A DNA stretch of 64,000 nt from Catenulispora sp. EB89 (GTDB lineage Bacteria; Actinomycetota; Actinomycetes; Streptomycetales; Catenulisporaceae), in contig NZ_JBGCCU010000027.1 in the NCBI RefSeq assembly GCF_041261445.1, positions 111,010 to 175,009 on the forward strand, written 5' to 3'. Positions 1-9,210 of this stretch are shown here, in pieces. Every line of letters begins with the position of its first letter. The first letter of the stretch is position 1. The position numbers and the translations under genes are program-made. The notes beneath the pieces are model-generated. The model saw nothing but the letters and a program-made list of their open reading frames with translations. It was not told the origin of the DNA and made no database searches.

Positions 1-2
1 CG

Positions 3-290
3 ATACCGGCGTCTTCGCATATGGCTTCAGTCATGCCGCCGCACGCTGACGCACCCGCCACGGACGGCGATCCGGGTCCGATGTCTGACCACATGCAGGC
101 CGACATGACCTGCGTCCCGCTCCGTCCGGAAGGTCTGTCCGGCCTGTTCCTCGCGCTGTTTCTCATCGTCATAGCGCTGTGGCGACCCCGGCTCGCCTTC
201 CGCGTGTGCCTCATCGGCCCCCGCTGGCCGCATGGCCCACCGCGGCACGGCATCCAGATCCTGCGCGAACTGAGCGTCTCCCGGACGTGA
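3..290 (+). CDS. small membrane protein, 5' end outside window (DUF6153/LpqS-like?)
   Basis: The frame is open from the window edge, so the true start probably lies upstream; an ATG at 21 is possible but has no clear ribosome site. About 95 codons are visible. One hydrophobic segment (GLSGLFLALFLIVIALW) lies in the middle and the protein ends in a short Arg/Pro-rich tail closing with LSVSRT. This small size, single membrane span and end resemble the DUF6153 / LpqS-like proteins of actinomycetes, which are linked to copper in mycobacteria. The following copper-type lipoprotein and copper chaperone fit that idea. The family call is tentative; that it encodes a short membrane protein is more secure. 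Confidence 0.5.
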   Translation: MPASSHMASVMPPHADAPATDGDPGPMSDHMQADMTCVPLRPEGLSGLFLALFLIVIALWRPRLAFRVCLIGPRWPHGPPRHGIQILRELSVSRT

Positions 291-344
291 CAGACGGCTT
301 CCTCCGCCGTCAGTTCACGTATTCACCGGAAGGCTCCCGTTCTC

Positions 345-1202
345 ATGCGTTCGACCAATCGTGTCCGTTTCCTCGTGCTCGTCCCGGCACTGGCAGGCAT
401 TCTGCTCGTGACCGCCTGCGGCTCCGGTTCCGCCGGCCACCACTCCTCGATGGCCGGCATGGCCCATACCGACGACGACCCCATGTACATGGGCGACGGC
501 CTGGCCACCACCGCGCAGGGCTACACCTTCGCCCCGACCGCCGACTCCGTCGCGACCGCCGGCTTCGGCTTCCGCATCCTCGGCCCCGACGGCAAGCCGG
601 TCACGGCCTTCGAGGCCGAGCAGACCAAGCTCATGCACTTCTACCTGATCCGCTCGGACCTGTCGGGCTTCCAGCACGTGCACCCGACCATGGCCCCGGA
701 CGGCACGTGGACCGCGCCGACCGAGGCCGCCGGCCCCGGCACGTACCGGGTCTACGCGCAGTTCATCGCCAAGGGCGCCGATGGCAAGGCGGTGCCGCTG
801 GTGCTGTCCAAGCAGGCGACGTCCGCGGGGTCGGCTCCGGACCGGCCGCTGCCTGCCGCATCCGCCACGACCACGGTCGACGGCTACACCCTGACCGTCG
901 ACTCCTCGCAGCTCATGGCCGGGATGGCGATGCCGCTGAAGGTGTCGGTGGCCAAGGACGGCAAGCCGGTGACCGACCTGGAGCCGTACCTGGAGACCTA
1001 CGCGCACCTCTCCGGTTTCCACGCCGGGGACCTGGCGATGGCGCACCTGCATCCGCAGGGCGGGGTCGCGACCACCCCGACCGGGGGTCCGGACCTGACC
1101 TTCGAGGCGACGCTGCCGAAGGCCGGGTTGTGGCGGATGTACCTGCAGTTCCAGACCGGCGGCGTGCTGCACACGGCGGCGGTGACGCTGGACGTCCGCT
1201 GA
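345..1202 (+). CDS. secreted lipoprotein, probable copper-associated
   Basis: 285 residues. A signal peptide ends in a lipobox (LLVTAC, Cys about residue 21), so the mature protein should be anchored outside the membrane. The mature N-terminus is rich in His and Met (GHHSSMAGMAH and then MYMG), a composition typical of extracellular copper-binding proteins. The rest contains two beta-rich segments with repeated HLSGF/LSGFQHVHP-type motifs, and HVHP and HLHP that could bind metal. The GGAAGG at 328-333 lies 11 nt before the ATG. A strong hairpin follows the stop and a copper chaperone gene starts 90 bp later, supporting a role in copper tolerance or delivery. The exact function is not known to me. 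Confidence 0.75.
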   Translation: MRSTNRVRFLVLVPALAGILLVTACGSGSAGHHSSMAGMAHTDDDPMYMGDGLATTAQGYTFAPTADSVATAGFGFRILGPDGKPVTAFEAEQTKLMHFYLIRSDLSGFQHVHPTMAPDGTWTAPTEAAGPGTYRVYAQFIAKGADGKAVPLVLSKQATSAGSAPDRPLPAASATTTVDGYTLTVDSSQLMAGMAMPLKVSVAKDGKPVTDLEPYLETYAHLSGFHAGDLAMAHLHPQGGVATTPTGGPDLTFEATLPKAGLWRMYLQFQTGGVLHTAAVTLDVR

Positions 1203-1218
1203 CGGTCGCCGACCGACG

Positions 1219-1262
1219 CCCCGGAGCCCTGCTGTGAGTGAGATCACAACAGGGCCCCGGGG
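1219..1262 (+). terminator. hairpin terminator after the copper lipoprotein gene
   Basis: A 19-bp inverted repeat (1219-1237 and 1244-1262, two mismatches) with a six-base loop. There is no T run, as is common in actinomycetes. It separates the lipoprotein gene from the chaperone promoter just downstream. Confidence 0.75.
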
Positions 1263-1267
1263 CCGCA

Positions 1268-1287
1268 ATACCCTAGGGGGGTATAGT
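1268..1287 (+). promoter_or_regulatory. CsoR-like copper operator overlapping a leaderless promoter
   Basis: ATACCCTAGGGGGGTAT (1268-1284) has the TACCC...GGGGTA form of CsoR-family operators. Its right half overlaps a -10 box TATAGT (1282-1287). Seven bases later comes the ATG of the copper chaperone, so the transcript probably has no leader, and a bound Cu-free CsoR would block RNA polymerase directly. The csoR gene itself is not in this window. Confidence 0.75.
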
Positions 1288-1294
1288 TGCCGTC

Positions 1295-1621
1295 ATGACC
1301 GAGCTGACCGTGATCCAGGACGAGGCGACCGCCGCCTCGGGCTGTTCTTGTTGTGCCGCCCCTGCCGCCGAAGCCGTCGCCGCCGAGCCGAAGGAGACCA
1401 TCGTGTCCGAGAACGTGACCACCGCCGTCTACACCGTCTCCGGCATGACCTGCGGCCACTGCGTCAACTCCGTGACGGAGGAGGTCGGCGCGATCGACGG
1501 CGTGCGGAACGTGGACGTGGTGCTGGAGACCGGCGAGGTCACCGTCACCAGCGCCGCGCCGCTGACGGTCGAGGCCGTCCAGGCCGCCGTCGACGAGGCC
1601 GGCTACACGCTGGTCCACTGA
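1295..1621 (+). CDS. copZ: copper chaperone with N-terminal Cys-rich extension (CopZ-like)
   Basis: 108 residues. Residues about 42-108 form a heavy-metal-associated domain with the copper-binding loop GMTCGHC. Ahead of it is a roughly 40-residue extension containing a CSCC cluster, which ordinary CopZ (about 70 residues) lacks and which could be a second metal site. The protein should bind Cu(I) in the cytoplasm and pass it to a P-type exporter or to CsoR; no exporter gene is visible here. The ATG at 1295 is preferred because a TATAGT box ends 7 nt upstream. An internal start near 1403 (GTG, giving VSENVTTAV) would yield a standard-length CopZ and cannot be excluded. Confidence 0.85.
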   Translation: MTELTVIQDEATAASGCSCCAAPAAEAVAAEPKETIVSENVTTAVYTVSGMTCGHCVNSVTEEVGAIDGVRNVDVVLETGEVTVTSAAPLTVEAVQAAVDEAGYTLVH

Positions 1622-1671
1622 CCGCCGGGGGCGACCCTGCCGCCAGATTCACCATTTGACACAGATTCACC

Positions 1672-1707
1672 AGACCCCTGACGCACGTTCGCGTGAGTCA
1701 GGGGTCT
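1672..1707 (+). terminator. hairpin terminator after the copper chaperone gene
   Basis: A 15-bp stem (1672-1686 and 1693-1707, one mismatch) with a six-base loop, followed by a T-rich stretch (TCTTCTCC). Confidence 0.8.
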
Positions 1708-1760
1708 TCTCCATTGGTCATCAGCCCTCTACACTCCCGCAGCAGGTTGCGAGGTGTGGG

Positions 1761-2540
1761 ATGAAGATCGTCGTTTTGACCAAGCATGTCCCGCGGGCCA
1801 TCGGGGAGGTGTCGTTCGCCCAGGACCTGACGGTGGACCGCGCGGCGGTGCGCTGCCGCCTGCAGGACGCCGACGAGTACGCGGTCGAGCAGGCCGCGCG
1901 CATCGCCTGCCGTCGTCTCGACGTGCAGGTGACCGCCCTGACCATGGGGCCGTCCGGCGCCTCCGCCGCTCTGCGCACGGCCCTGGCGCGCGGCGCGGAC
2001 GAAGGCGTGCACGTCCTGGACGACGCCCTGCACGGCAGCGACGCCCCGGCCACCTCCCTGGTCCTGGCCGCCGCCTGCCGCCGCCTCGGTTTCGACCTGG
2101 TGCTCTGCGGCACCGCCTCCACCGACTCGGCCATGTCCGTGATCCCCGCGATGCTCGCCGAACGCCTCGGCGTCCCGGCCCTGTGCTACTGCGACACCCT
2201 GCGCACCGACGAGGACATGCTCCACGCCACCCGCGACGACGGCGACACGATCGAGGACCTCACCGCCGCCATGCCCGCAGTGGTCTCGGTGACCGCCCGC
2301 AGCGGCGAACCCCGCTACCCCCGCTTCGAGGCCATCGCCGACGCCCGCCAGAAGCTGGTCCGCACCTGGTCCCTCCCGGACCTGGGCATCGACCCGGCCG
2401 AGGTCGGCCTCACCGCCGCCGCGACGAAGGTCACCCGCGCCACCCGCACCGAAGACCACATCAAGGCCGTCCACGACGAAGACCCCGCCGGCGCCGCGAC
2501 CCGCATCGCCGACTTCCTGACCCGACGACAGTTCCTCTGA
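1761..2540 (+). CDS. etfB: electron transfer flavoprotein beta subunit (EtfB/FixA)
   Basis: 259 residues, the usual EtfB length. It begins MKIVVLTKHVP, the standard family N-terminus, and contains the nucleotide-binding core ending in ALARGADEGVHV. With EtfA it forms the soluble ETF heterodimer, which takes electrons from acyl-CoA and other flavin dehydrogenases. The start at 1761 follows GAGGTGTGGG. Next come etfA (32 bp gap) and an EtfD-like membrane Fe-S reductase, so the three genes form one electron-transfer operon, comparable to FixA/FixB plus EtfD (Rv0338c) of mycobacteria, although there the genes are not adjacent. Confidence 0.9.
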   Translation: MKIVVLTKHVPRAIGEVSFAQDLTVDRAAVRCRLQDADEYAVEQAARIACRRLDVQVTALTMGPSGASAALRTALARGADEGVHVLDDALHGSDAPATSLVLAAACRRLGFDLVLCGTASTDSAMSVIPAMLAERLGVPALCYCDTLRTDEDMLHATRDDGDTIEDLTAAMPAVVSVTARSGEPRYPRFEAIADARQKLVRTWSLPDLGIDPAEVGLTAAATKVTRATRTEDHIKAVHDEDPAGAATRIADFLTRRQFL

Positions 2541-2572
2541 CAGCACAACCGACATCACGGCAAGGAGGCCGG

Positions 2573-3781
2573 ATGGCGAAAGTGGCGGCGCTCGTCGATC
2601 ACGACGCGCGCGAGGGCACGGTGCGCCGCTCGACGTGCGCCCTGCTGACGCTGGCCCGCCGGCTGGGTGAGCCGATCGCGGTGTGCTCGACGGTGCCGGA
2701 CGAGGCGACGATCAGTGTTCTGGGGCGCTACGGGGCGACGGAGATCTGGTACCCGGACAGTTCTCCCACACAAAACACCGAAACCGATCTCGTGGCCGCC
2801 GTCGCGCGGCGCCTCACTCCAGCGGCCATCCTCATAGCCTCCACTTACCGAGGCCAGGAAACCGCCGCCCGCCTGGCGATCCGCCTCGACGCCGGCATCA
2901 TCACCGATGCCATCGACATCCGCCCCGGCCCAAGCTCCAGCCTTGCTTCCGGCTCCGGCTCCGCTTCCGGCTCCGGTTCCGGCTCCGGTTCCGCTTCCGG
3001 TTCCGGCTCCGGCTCCGGTTCCGGCTCCGGTTCCGCTTCCGGTTCCGGCTCCGGTTCCGCTTCCGGCTCCGGTTCCGGTTCCGGCTCCGGTTCCGCTTCC
3101 GGCTCCGGTTCCGCTTCCGGCTCCGGTTCCGGTTCCGGTTCCGGTTCTGTTTCTGCTTCTGGTTTTGCTTCCGGCCCGGTCGCCACCCAGCGCTGCCTGG
3201 CCGACTCCCACCTCGTCGAATCCACCGTCGTCCGCGGCACCCCGATCATCACCGTCCGCCCCGAAGCCGCCGTCCCCGAAGCGGCTCCGGCGACCCCGGC
3301 CCTCCGCGGCATCACCGTCGCGCCGTCCACAGCCCGCACTCCGCGAATAGCCGCGACCCCCAAGCCCCGCCCCGCGCACCCCGCCCTCGACCACGCCGAC
3401 ATCGTCGTCGCCGGCGGCCGCGGCGTCGGCTCCCGCGCTGTCTTCGCCGTCCTCGCCGACGTCGCCGAAGCCCTCGGCGCCGCCCTCGCCGGCTCGCACA
3501 CCGCCGCCGAGCTCGGCTGGATCCCGGCGGAGGCGCGCGTCGGGCTCACCGGCAAGACCGTGCGGCCGCGGCTCTACCTCGCCTGCGGGCTGTCCGGCTC
3601 GGTGCGGCACCGGGCCGGGATGCAGGGTGCGGAGACCGTCGTGGCCATCGGCGACGATCCGGCCGCGCCGATCTTCAAGCTCGCCGAGCTCGGGGTCGTC
3701 GGCGACGCGCGCACTATCCTGCCCGCGCTGCTCGCGGAGATCCAAAGCAGGGCTCGAATACCCATGTCCGATCCCGCCTGA
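2573..3781 (+). CDS. etfA: electron transfer flavoprotein alpha subunit with Ser-Gly repeat insert (EtfA/FixB)
   Basis: 402 residues against about 320 for a normal EtfA. The N-terminal domain (residues 1 to about 120, starting [10 protein letters not shown]) and the C-terminal FAD-binding domain (from about residue 265) are both intact; the latter includes [11 protein letters not shown], the [12 protein letters not shown] region and [12 protein letters not shown]. Between them sits a low-complexity run of about 80 residues of Ser-Gly with scattered Ala, which explains the extra length. The join between the domains is naturally flexible because the FAD domain swivels, so the insert may be tolerated. 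AAGGAGG at 2562-2568 supports the ATG at 2573. The repeat is encoded by a hexanucleotide array and may vary between strains without breaking the frame. Confidence 0.88.
   Translation: MAKVAALVDHDAREGTVRRSTCALLTLARRLGEPIAVCSTVPDEATISVLGRYGATEIWYPDSSPTQNTETDLVAAVARRLTPAAILIASTYRGQETAARLAIRLDAGIITDAIDIRPGPSSSLASGSGSASGSGSGSGSASGSGSGSGSGSGSASGSGSGSASGSGSGSGSGSASGSGSASGSGSGSGSGSVSASGFASGPVATQRCLADSHLVESTVVRGTPIITVRPEAAVPEAAPATPALRGITVAPSTARTPRIAATPKPRPAHPALDHADIVVAGGRGVGSRAVFAVLADVAEALGAALAGSHTAAELGWIPAEARVGLTGKTVRPRLYLACGLSGSVRHRAGMQGAETVVAIGDDPAAPIFKLAELGVVGDARTILPALLAEIQSRARIPMSDPA
2941..3177 (+). repeat. hexanucleotide (TCCGGY/TCCGCT) array coding Ser-Gly/Ser-Ala inside etfA
   Basis: About 235 bp of tandem six-base units, mostly TCCGGC, TCCGGT and TTCCGC permutations, encode alternating Ser-Gly with Ala every few repeats. 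Units degenerate at the 3' end (TCTGTTTCTGCTTCTGG). Because the unit is a multiple of three, slippage changes linker length but not frame. Confidence 0.9.
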
Positions 3782-3815
3782 CCGTTCCACCATCCCTCAA
3801 CGGACGGAGGCCCCT

Positions 3816-5999
3816 GTGGCTGTACGACTCATCATCGGCGCGGCGATCACGCTCACGGCGTTCGCACTGGCCGGACGCCGGGTGCTGATGCTCTATCGCC
3901 TGGGCCGCACGATGCAGCCGGCCGAGCCCGGGCGCGCCGACCAGCCGGCCACCCGCCTGTGGGCGGTGGTCACCGAAGTCCTCGGGCAGCGCAAGCTCCT
4001 GCGCTGGTCCGGCCCGGGGCTGGCGCACGCCGCCGTCTTCTGGGGCTTCATGATCCTCGGCGCCACCATCGTCGAGGGCTTCGGGGCCCTGTTCGACCGG
4101 GACTTCCACATCCCGCTCATCGGCACCGACACCTGGCTGGGCTTCCTGGAGGACTTCTTCATCGTCGCGGTCCTGGTCGGCCTGCTGGCCTTCACCGCCA
4201 TACGCGTCAAGCAGAACCCCGACAAGCGCGGCCGCAAGTCCCGCTTCTTCGGCTCGCACACCACCGCCGCGTGGGTCGTGCTCTTCATGATCTTCAACGT
4301 CATGTGGACCCTGCTGCTCTATCGCGGCGCGCAGATCAACACCGGCAACTTCCCCTTCCCGCACGGCGCCTTCGCCAGCCAGGCCGCCGGCCACCTGCTG
4401 CACGGCGCCGGCAAGACCGGCAACGACGTCCTGGAGACCGTCGGCCTGCTGGCCTCCCTCGGCGTGGTCCTGAGCTTCCTGGTGCTGGTCGTGCACTCCA
4501 AGCACCTGCACATCTTCCTGGCCCCGTTCAACGTCGCCTTCTCCCGCCGCCCCCGCGCCCTGGGCCCGCTGCTGCCGGTCTACTCCGGCGGCAAGGCCGT
4601 GGACTTCGAGGACCCCGGCGAGGACGACAAGATCGGCCGCGGCGCCATCGAGGACTTCACCTGGAAGGGCCTGCTGGACCTCGCCACCTGCACCGAGTGC
4701 GGACGCTGCCAGTCCCAGTGCCCGGCCTGGAACACCGAGAAGCCGCTGAGTCCGAAGCTGCTCATCATGGCCCTGCGCGACCACGCGCTGAACAAGGCCC
4801 CGTACCTGCTCGCCGACGGCGAGGAGGCCAAGGCGGCCCTGGAGACGACCGCGGTGGACGTCTTCAAAGAGGCCCAGCGCCCCCTCGTCGGCGGCGCCGA
4901 CGTCAACGGCGTCATCGACCCCGACATCCTCTGGTCCTGCGTCACCTGCGGCGCCTGCGTCGAGCAGTGCCCGGTGGACATCGAGCACGTCGACCACATC
5001 GTCGACATGCGCCGCTACCAGGTCCTCATCGAGGCCGAGTTCCCCCGCGAGGCCGGCACGATGCTCCGCAACCTGGAGAAGAACGGCGACCCGTGGGGCC
5101 GCGGCGCCAAGGCCCGCCTGGAATGGACCGCCGGCCTGCCCTTCGAGGTCCGCGTCCTCGGCGGAGGAGGCGAGGAGCGCATCCCCGAAGACGTCGAATA
5201 CCTCTTCTGGGTCGGCTGTGCGGGCTCGCTCGACGACAACGCCAAGAAGACCTCCCGCAACGTCGCCGAGCTCCTGCACGAGGCCGGCGTCGAGTTCATG
5301 ATCCTGGGCTCGGGGGAGACCTGCACCGGCGACGCCGCCCGCCGCCTGGGCCAGGAGTTCCTGTTCCACGAGCTGGCGTCGCAGAACGTGGAGACGCTGA
5401 ACTCCGCCGGCGCCAAGAAGATCGTCGTCACCTGCGCGCACTGCTTCAACACCCTCGCCAACGAGTACCCGCAGCTCGGCGGCCACTACGAGGTCGTGCA
5501 CCACACCGAGCTGCTGGCCCGCCTTATCAAGGACGGCCGCATCAAACCGGTCGGCGAGGTGGATGTCGCGGTCACCTACCACGACCCCTGCTACCTCGGC
5601 CGCCACAACCGGGTCTTCGACGCCCCGCGCGACATCCTCGGCACCATCCCCGGCGTGAAGCTCACCGAGATGCCGCGCAACCGCGAGAAGTCGTTCTGCT
5701 GCGGGGCCGGAGGCGCGCGGATGTGGATGGAGGAGACGATCGGCTCGCGGATCAACGAGACCCGCACCGACGAGGCGCTGGGCACGTCGCCGGATCTGGT
5801 GACCGCCGCCTGCCCCTACTGCATCGTGATGCTCACCGACGGCGTGAACACCCGTAAACAGCAGGGGAAGGCCGACGACGCGGTGCGGGTCGCGGACGTC
5901 TCCGAGGTGCTGCTGCGCTCGGTGCGCAGGCCGGAGGAACGCGCAGCCGCAGCCGAGCCACCTACGACTCCGCCCACGACTCCGCCTACGAAGCCGTGA
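3816..5999 (+). CDS. membrane Fe-S oxidoreductase, ETF:menaquinone reductase (EtfD-like)
   Basis: 727 residues. The N-terminal 230 residues hold about five membrane spans like a NarI/HdrE-type cytochrome b subunit. Two ferredoxin motifs follow, CTECGRCQSQCP (about residue 295) and CVTCGACVEQCP (about 375). The C-terminal half has two CCG domains, the second with the full FCCGAGG motif. This is the architecture of mycobacterial EtfD (Rv0338c), which passes electrons from the EtfBA dimer into the menaquinone pool during fatty-acid oxidation. The gene follows etfBA by 34 bp. GTG at 3816 is chosen because GGACGGAGG lies just upstream and an upstream extension would overlap etfA with no family similarity. 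The last 14 bp overlap the convergent HAD gene. Confidence 0.88.
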   Translation: MAVRLIIGAAITLTAFALAGRRVLMLYRLGRTMQPAEPGRADQPATRLWAVVTEVLGQRKLLRWSGPGLAHAAVFWGFMILGATIVEGFGALFDRDFHIPLIGTDTWLGFLEDFFIVAVLVGLLAFTAIRVKQNPDKRGRKSRFFGSHTTAAWVVLFMIFNVMWTLLLYRGAQINTGNFPFPHGAFASQAAGHLLHGAGKTGNDVLETVGLLASLGVVLSFLVLVVHSKHLHIFLAPFNVAFSRRPRALGPLLPVYSGGKAVDFEDPGEDDKIGRGAIEDFTWKGLLDLATCTECGRCQSQCPAWNTEKPLSPKLLIMALRDHALNKAPYLLADGEEAKAALETTAVDVFKEAQRPLVGGADVNGVIDPDILWSCVTCGACVEQCPVDIEHVDHIVDMRRYQVLIEAEFPREAGTMLRNLEKNGDPWGRGAKARLEWTAGLPFEVRVLGGGGEERIPEDVEYLFWVGCAGSLDDNAKKTSRNVAELLHEAGVEFMILGSGETCTGDAARRLGQEFLFHELASQNVETLNSAGAKKIVVTCAHCFNTLANEYPQLGGHYEVVHHTELLARLIKDGRIKPVGEVDVAVTYHDPCYLGRHNRVFDAPRDILGTIPGVKLTEMPRNREKSFCCGAGGARMWMEETIGSRINETRTDEALGTSPDLVTAACPYCIVMLTDGVNTRKQQGKADDAVRVADVSEVLLRSVRRPEERAAAAEPPTTPPTTPPTKP

Positions 6000-6684
6000 C
6001 CTCCCGCAGCACACTGATCAAAGCGTCCGGCCGCTCCTCGACCGGCACCAGATCGACATAGAAAGTACGCACGCCGAGCGCGGACCCGCCGCCGTCGGCC
6101 GCGTGGTCGCCGACCATGACGGCCGAGGCCGGGTCCACGCCGAGCGTGTCGCACGCCAGCTGGAAGATCTTCGGGTCCGGCTTGATCAGCCCGACCTCGT
6201 AGCTGAGCACCACCGCGTCCAGCAGGTCCAGCAGTCCGGCGTGCTTCAGGTGCGGCCGGATGTCGAAGGAGATGTTGCTGATCACCGCGGTCGCCAGCCC
6301 CCGGTCCTTGGCCTCGCGTACCGTCTCCAGCGCGTCCGGGTACGGCAGCCACGCCTCCGCGGCGTTACTGCGGTCGTACAGCGGCTCGACCAGCTCCGGC
6401 CACGGCCACCCGGACTCCCGGATCAGCCCGGTGTAGCAGGCGCGGTGGTGCGGCTCGTCCAGATCGCGCGCCTCGTAGAGCTCCGCGAGGTGTTCCGGGA
6501 CATGCGTCGGATAGGCGCCGTACCAGGCCCCGGCCTCGATCAGGCGACGGGCCCAGTGCTCGACCTCGCCGTCGTCCAGGGCGAGCCCGCCCTCCTCGGC
6601 GACGGCGCGGACCCACCGCTCCGCCGGCTCGATGCGCATCAGGGTGCCGGAGAAATCGAAGAGCATCGCTCGGGGGTGGTCCAT
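5986..6684 (-). CDS. HAD-superfamily hydrolase
   Basis: 232 residues with all HAD motifs: motif I DFSGTL near residue 10 (the general-acid Asp at +2 is replaced by Ser), motif II VISNIS, motif III Lys in KPDPKIF, and motif IV VMVGDHAADGG. The helical cap lies between motifs I and II, as in subfamily I phosphatases. The Ser at the second Asp position could weaken phosphatase turnover or mean another reaction, so no substrate is proposed. It probably has its own leaderless promoter (TAGAGT, 7 nt before the ATG). Its 3' end overlaps the end of the EtfD-like gene by 14 bp, tail to tail. Confidence 0.85.
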   Translation of the reverse strand: MDHPRAMLFDFSGTLMRIEPAERWVRAVAEEGGLALDDGEVEHWARRLIEAGAWYGAYPTHVPEHLAELYEARDLDEPHHRACYTGLIRESGWPWPELVEPLYDRSNAAEAWLPYPDALETVREAKDRGLATAVISNISFDIRPHLKHAGLLDLLDAVVLSYEVGLIKPDPKIFQLACDTLGVDPASAVMVGDHAADGGGSALGVRTFYVDLVPVEERPDALISVLREVTAS

Positions 6685-6691
6685 GCCCCAG

Positions 6692-6697
6692 ACTCTA
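6692..6697 (-). promoter_or_regulatory. leaderless -10 box of the HAD hydrolase gene
   Basis: TAGAGT on the minus strand, seven bases before the ATG at 6684, with no Shine-Dalgarno sequence between. Confidence 0.6.
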
Positions 6698-6706
6698 GAT
6701 GACTCC

Positions 6707-7345
6707 TTACCGCAGCAGCGCGCCGATCCAGTCCGCGACCGCCGCCACCAGCGCGTCCAGCACGGGCGGATCAGTCTTCTTCACCTTGTACGCGTGGTCG
6801 CCGGCCGGCAGCCCGACCAGCCGGTGCGTCGGCGGCAGCCCGGGGAACTCGGCCGCGGTGCCGAACGTGTCGGCCCCGGCCTGGACGACCAGCGTCGGCA
6901 GCCCGGTGTCGAGCAGTTCCTCGGCCCGCGACTTCTCCGGCTTGCCCGGCGGATGCAGCGGGAACGCGAGCGCGACGACGCCGGCCGCGCCGGTGCCGAG
7001 CGCGGTCCGGCAGGCCACGCGGGCCCCAGCGCTGCGTCCGCCGGCCAGGAACGGCGTCGCGCGGGCGCGCTTGCGCAAGGCCTCGGCCACCGGGATCCAG
7101 CCCTCGTCGAGCGTCTTCGGCGCCGGCGCGATCTTCTTGCCCGCCACCCGCCACGGCTGCTCGACGAGCACCACCTCGATCCCGCTCGGCGGCAGCGCCA
7201 CGGCCAGAGCTTGCAGATCTGCCGCCTCGATGCCGCCGCCGGCCCCGTGCCCGAGCGCCAGCAGCGCCCGGCGCTTGGTGCGCGACGGAGTCGGGAAGCG
7301 GGTCAGGCGGGCGTCGCCGGCCGGGGTGGTGATCAGTTCCTGCAC
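6707..7345 (-). CDS. alpha/beta hydrolase (KANL3/Tex30-type, dienelactone hydrolase-like)
   Basis: 212 residues from a GTG at 7345. An oxyanion-type GHGAGGG loop comes near the N-terminus, the nucleophile elbow is GGRSAGAR, and the likely catalytic His is in GDHAYK near the C-terminus. These are hallmarks of the small alpha/beta hydrolases related to Tex30/KANL3; the substrate is unknown. An earlier GTG at 7375 exists, but a TACTTT box ending 6 nt before 7345 fits a leaderless start there and gives the expected VQELITTPAG N-terminus. It lies 22 bp upstream of the HAD gene on the same strand. Confidence 0.8.
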   Translation of the reverse strand: MQELITTPAGDARLTRFPTPSRTKRRALLALGHGAGGGIEAADLQALAVALPPSGIEVVLVEQPWRVAGKKIAPAPKTLDEGWIPVAEALRKRARATPFLAGGRSAGARVACRTALGTGAAGVVALAFPLHPPGKPEKSRAEELLDTGLPTLVVQAGADTFGTAAEFPGLPPTHRLVGLPAGDHAYKVKKTDPPVLDALVAAVADWIGALLR

Positions 7346-7351
7346 GGTCTC

Positions 7352-7357
7352 AAAGTA
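7352..7357 (-). promoter_or_regulatory. leaderless -10 box of the alpha/beta hydrolase gene
   Basis: TACTTT on the minus strand, six bases before the GTG at 7345. It supports this start over the one at 7375. Confidence 0.5.
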
Positions 7358-7400
7358 GCCGCCGCCGATCAGCACAGCGCGGCGGACACTCGCCGAAACC

Positions 7401-7500
7401 CGGACCCGATCCGGCCCCCACCCGGACCCGATCCGGCCCCCACCCGGACCCGATCCGCACCCCGTCCGGACCCGATCCGCACCCCGCCCGGACCCTCATC
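7401..7500. repeat. tandem array of five 22-bp units between divergent genes
   Basis: Units beginning CGGACCCGATCCG start at 7401, 7423, 7445, 7467 and 7489, an exact 22-bp period. The CGGACCCGATCCG core is kept in the first four, and the last unit diverges after CGGACCC. The array fills much of the gap between the divergent hydrolase and lpd promoters. The rest of 7376-7686 is C-rich with no gene I can support. Confidence 0.9.
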
Positions 7501-7673
7501 CATCCGCACCCCACCCGCGCCACCCCGCATCACCGGCCCCACCAGCCGCGACCCGGCCGGCGCGCGCCCTACCCCGCCCGCCCGACCCGCAAACAACCCC
7601 CGGACCAGCCCTTTCCAACGCCGTGAGTCCCACACCCCCACCGGTCACCAGGCGTGCCATATGTCCCGGCGGT

Positions 7674-7679
7674 TAGAGT
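7674..7679 (+). promoter_or_regulatory. leaderless -10 box of lpd
   Basis: TAGAGT followed by seven bases and the ATG at 7687. Confidence 0.6.
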
Positions 7680-7686
7680 CGGAGCC

Positions 7687-9090
<1,404 letters not shown>

Positions 9091-9210
9091 ATCAGCGCCT
9101 TGACGTGGTGCCCGGCCGCCCCCCGCCGGCCCCCACCCGGACCGACCGGGCACCACGGCAGCACACCCGCCCCCCACCTGCGGGAACCCCACACCCGGAA
9201 GGTTCCAGAC

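Noticed and set aside
2683..3888. Long alternative frames over the etfA repeat (Arg/Phe- and Pro/Ala-rich)
   Set aside because: They are frame shadows of the TCCGGY array; the EtfA frame carries the FAD and ETF motifs on both sides.
7401..7500. CRISPR-like regular array
   Set aside because: The repeats are directly tandem with no unique spacers and only a 22-bp period; no cas genes.
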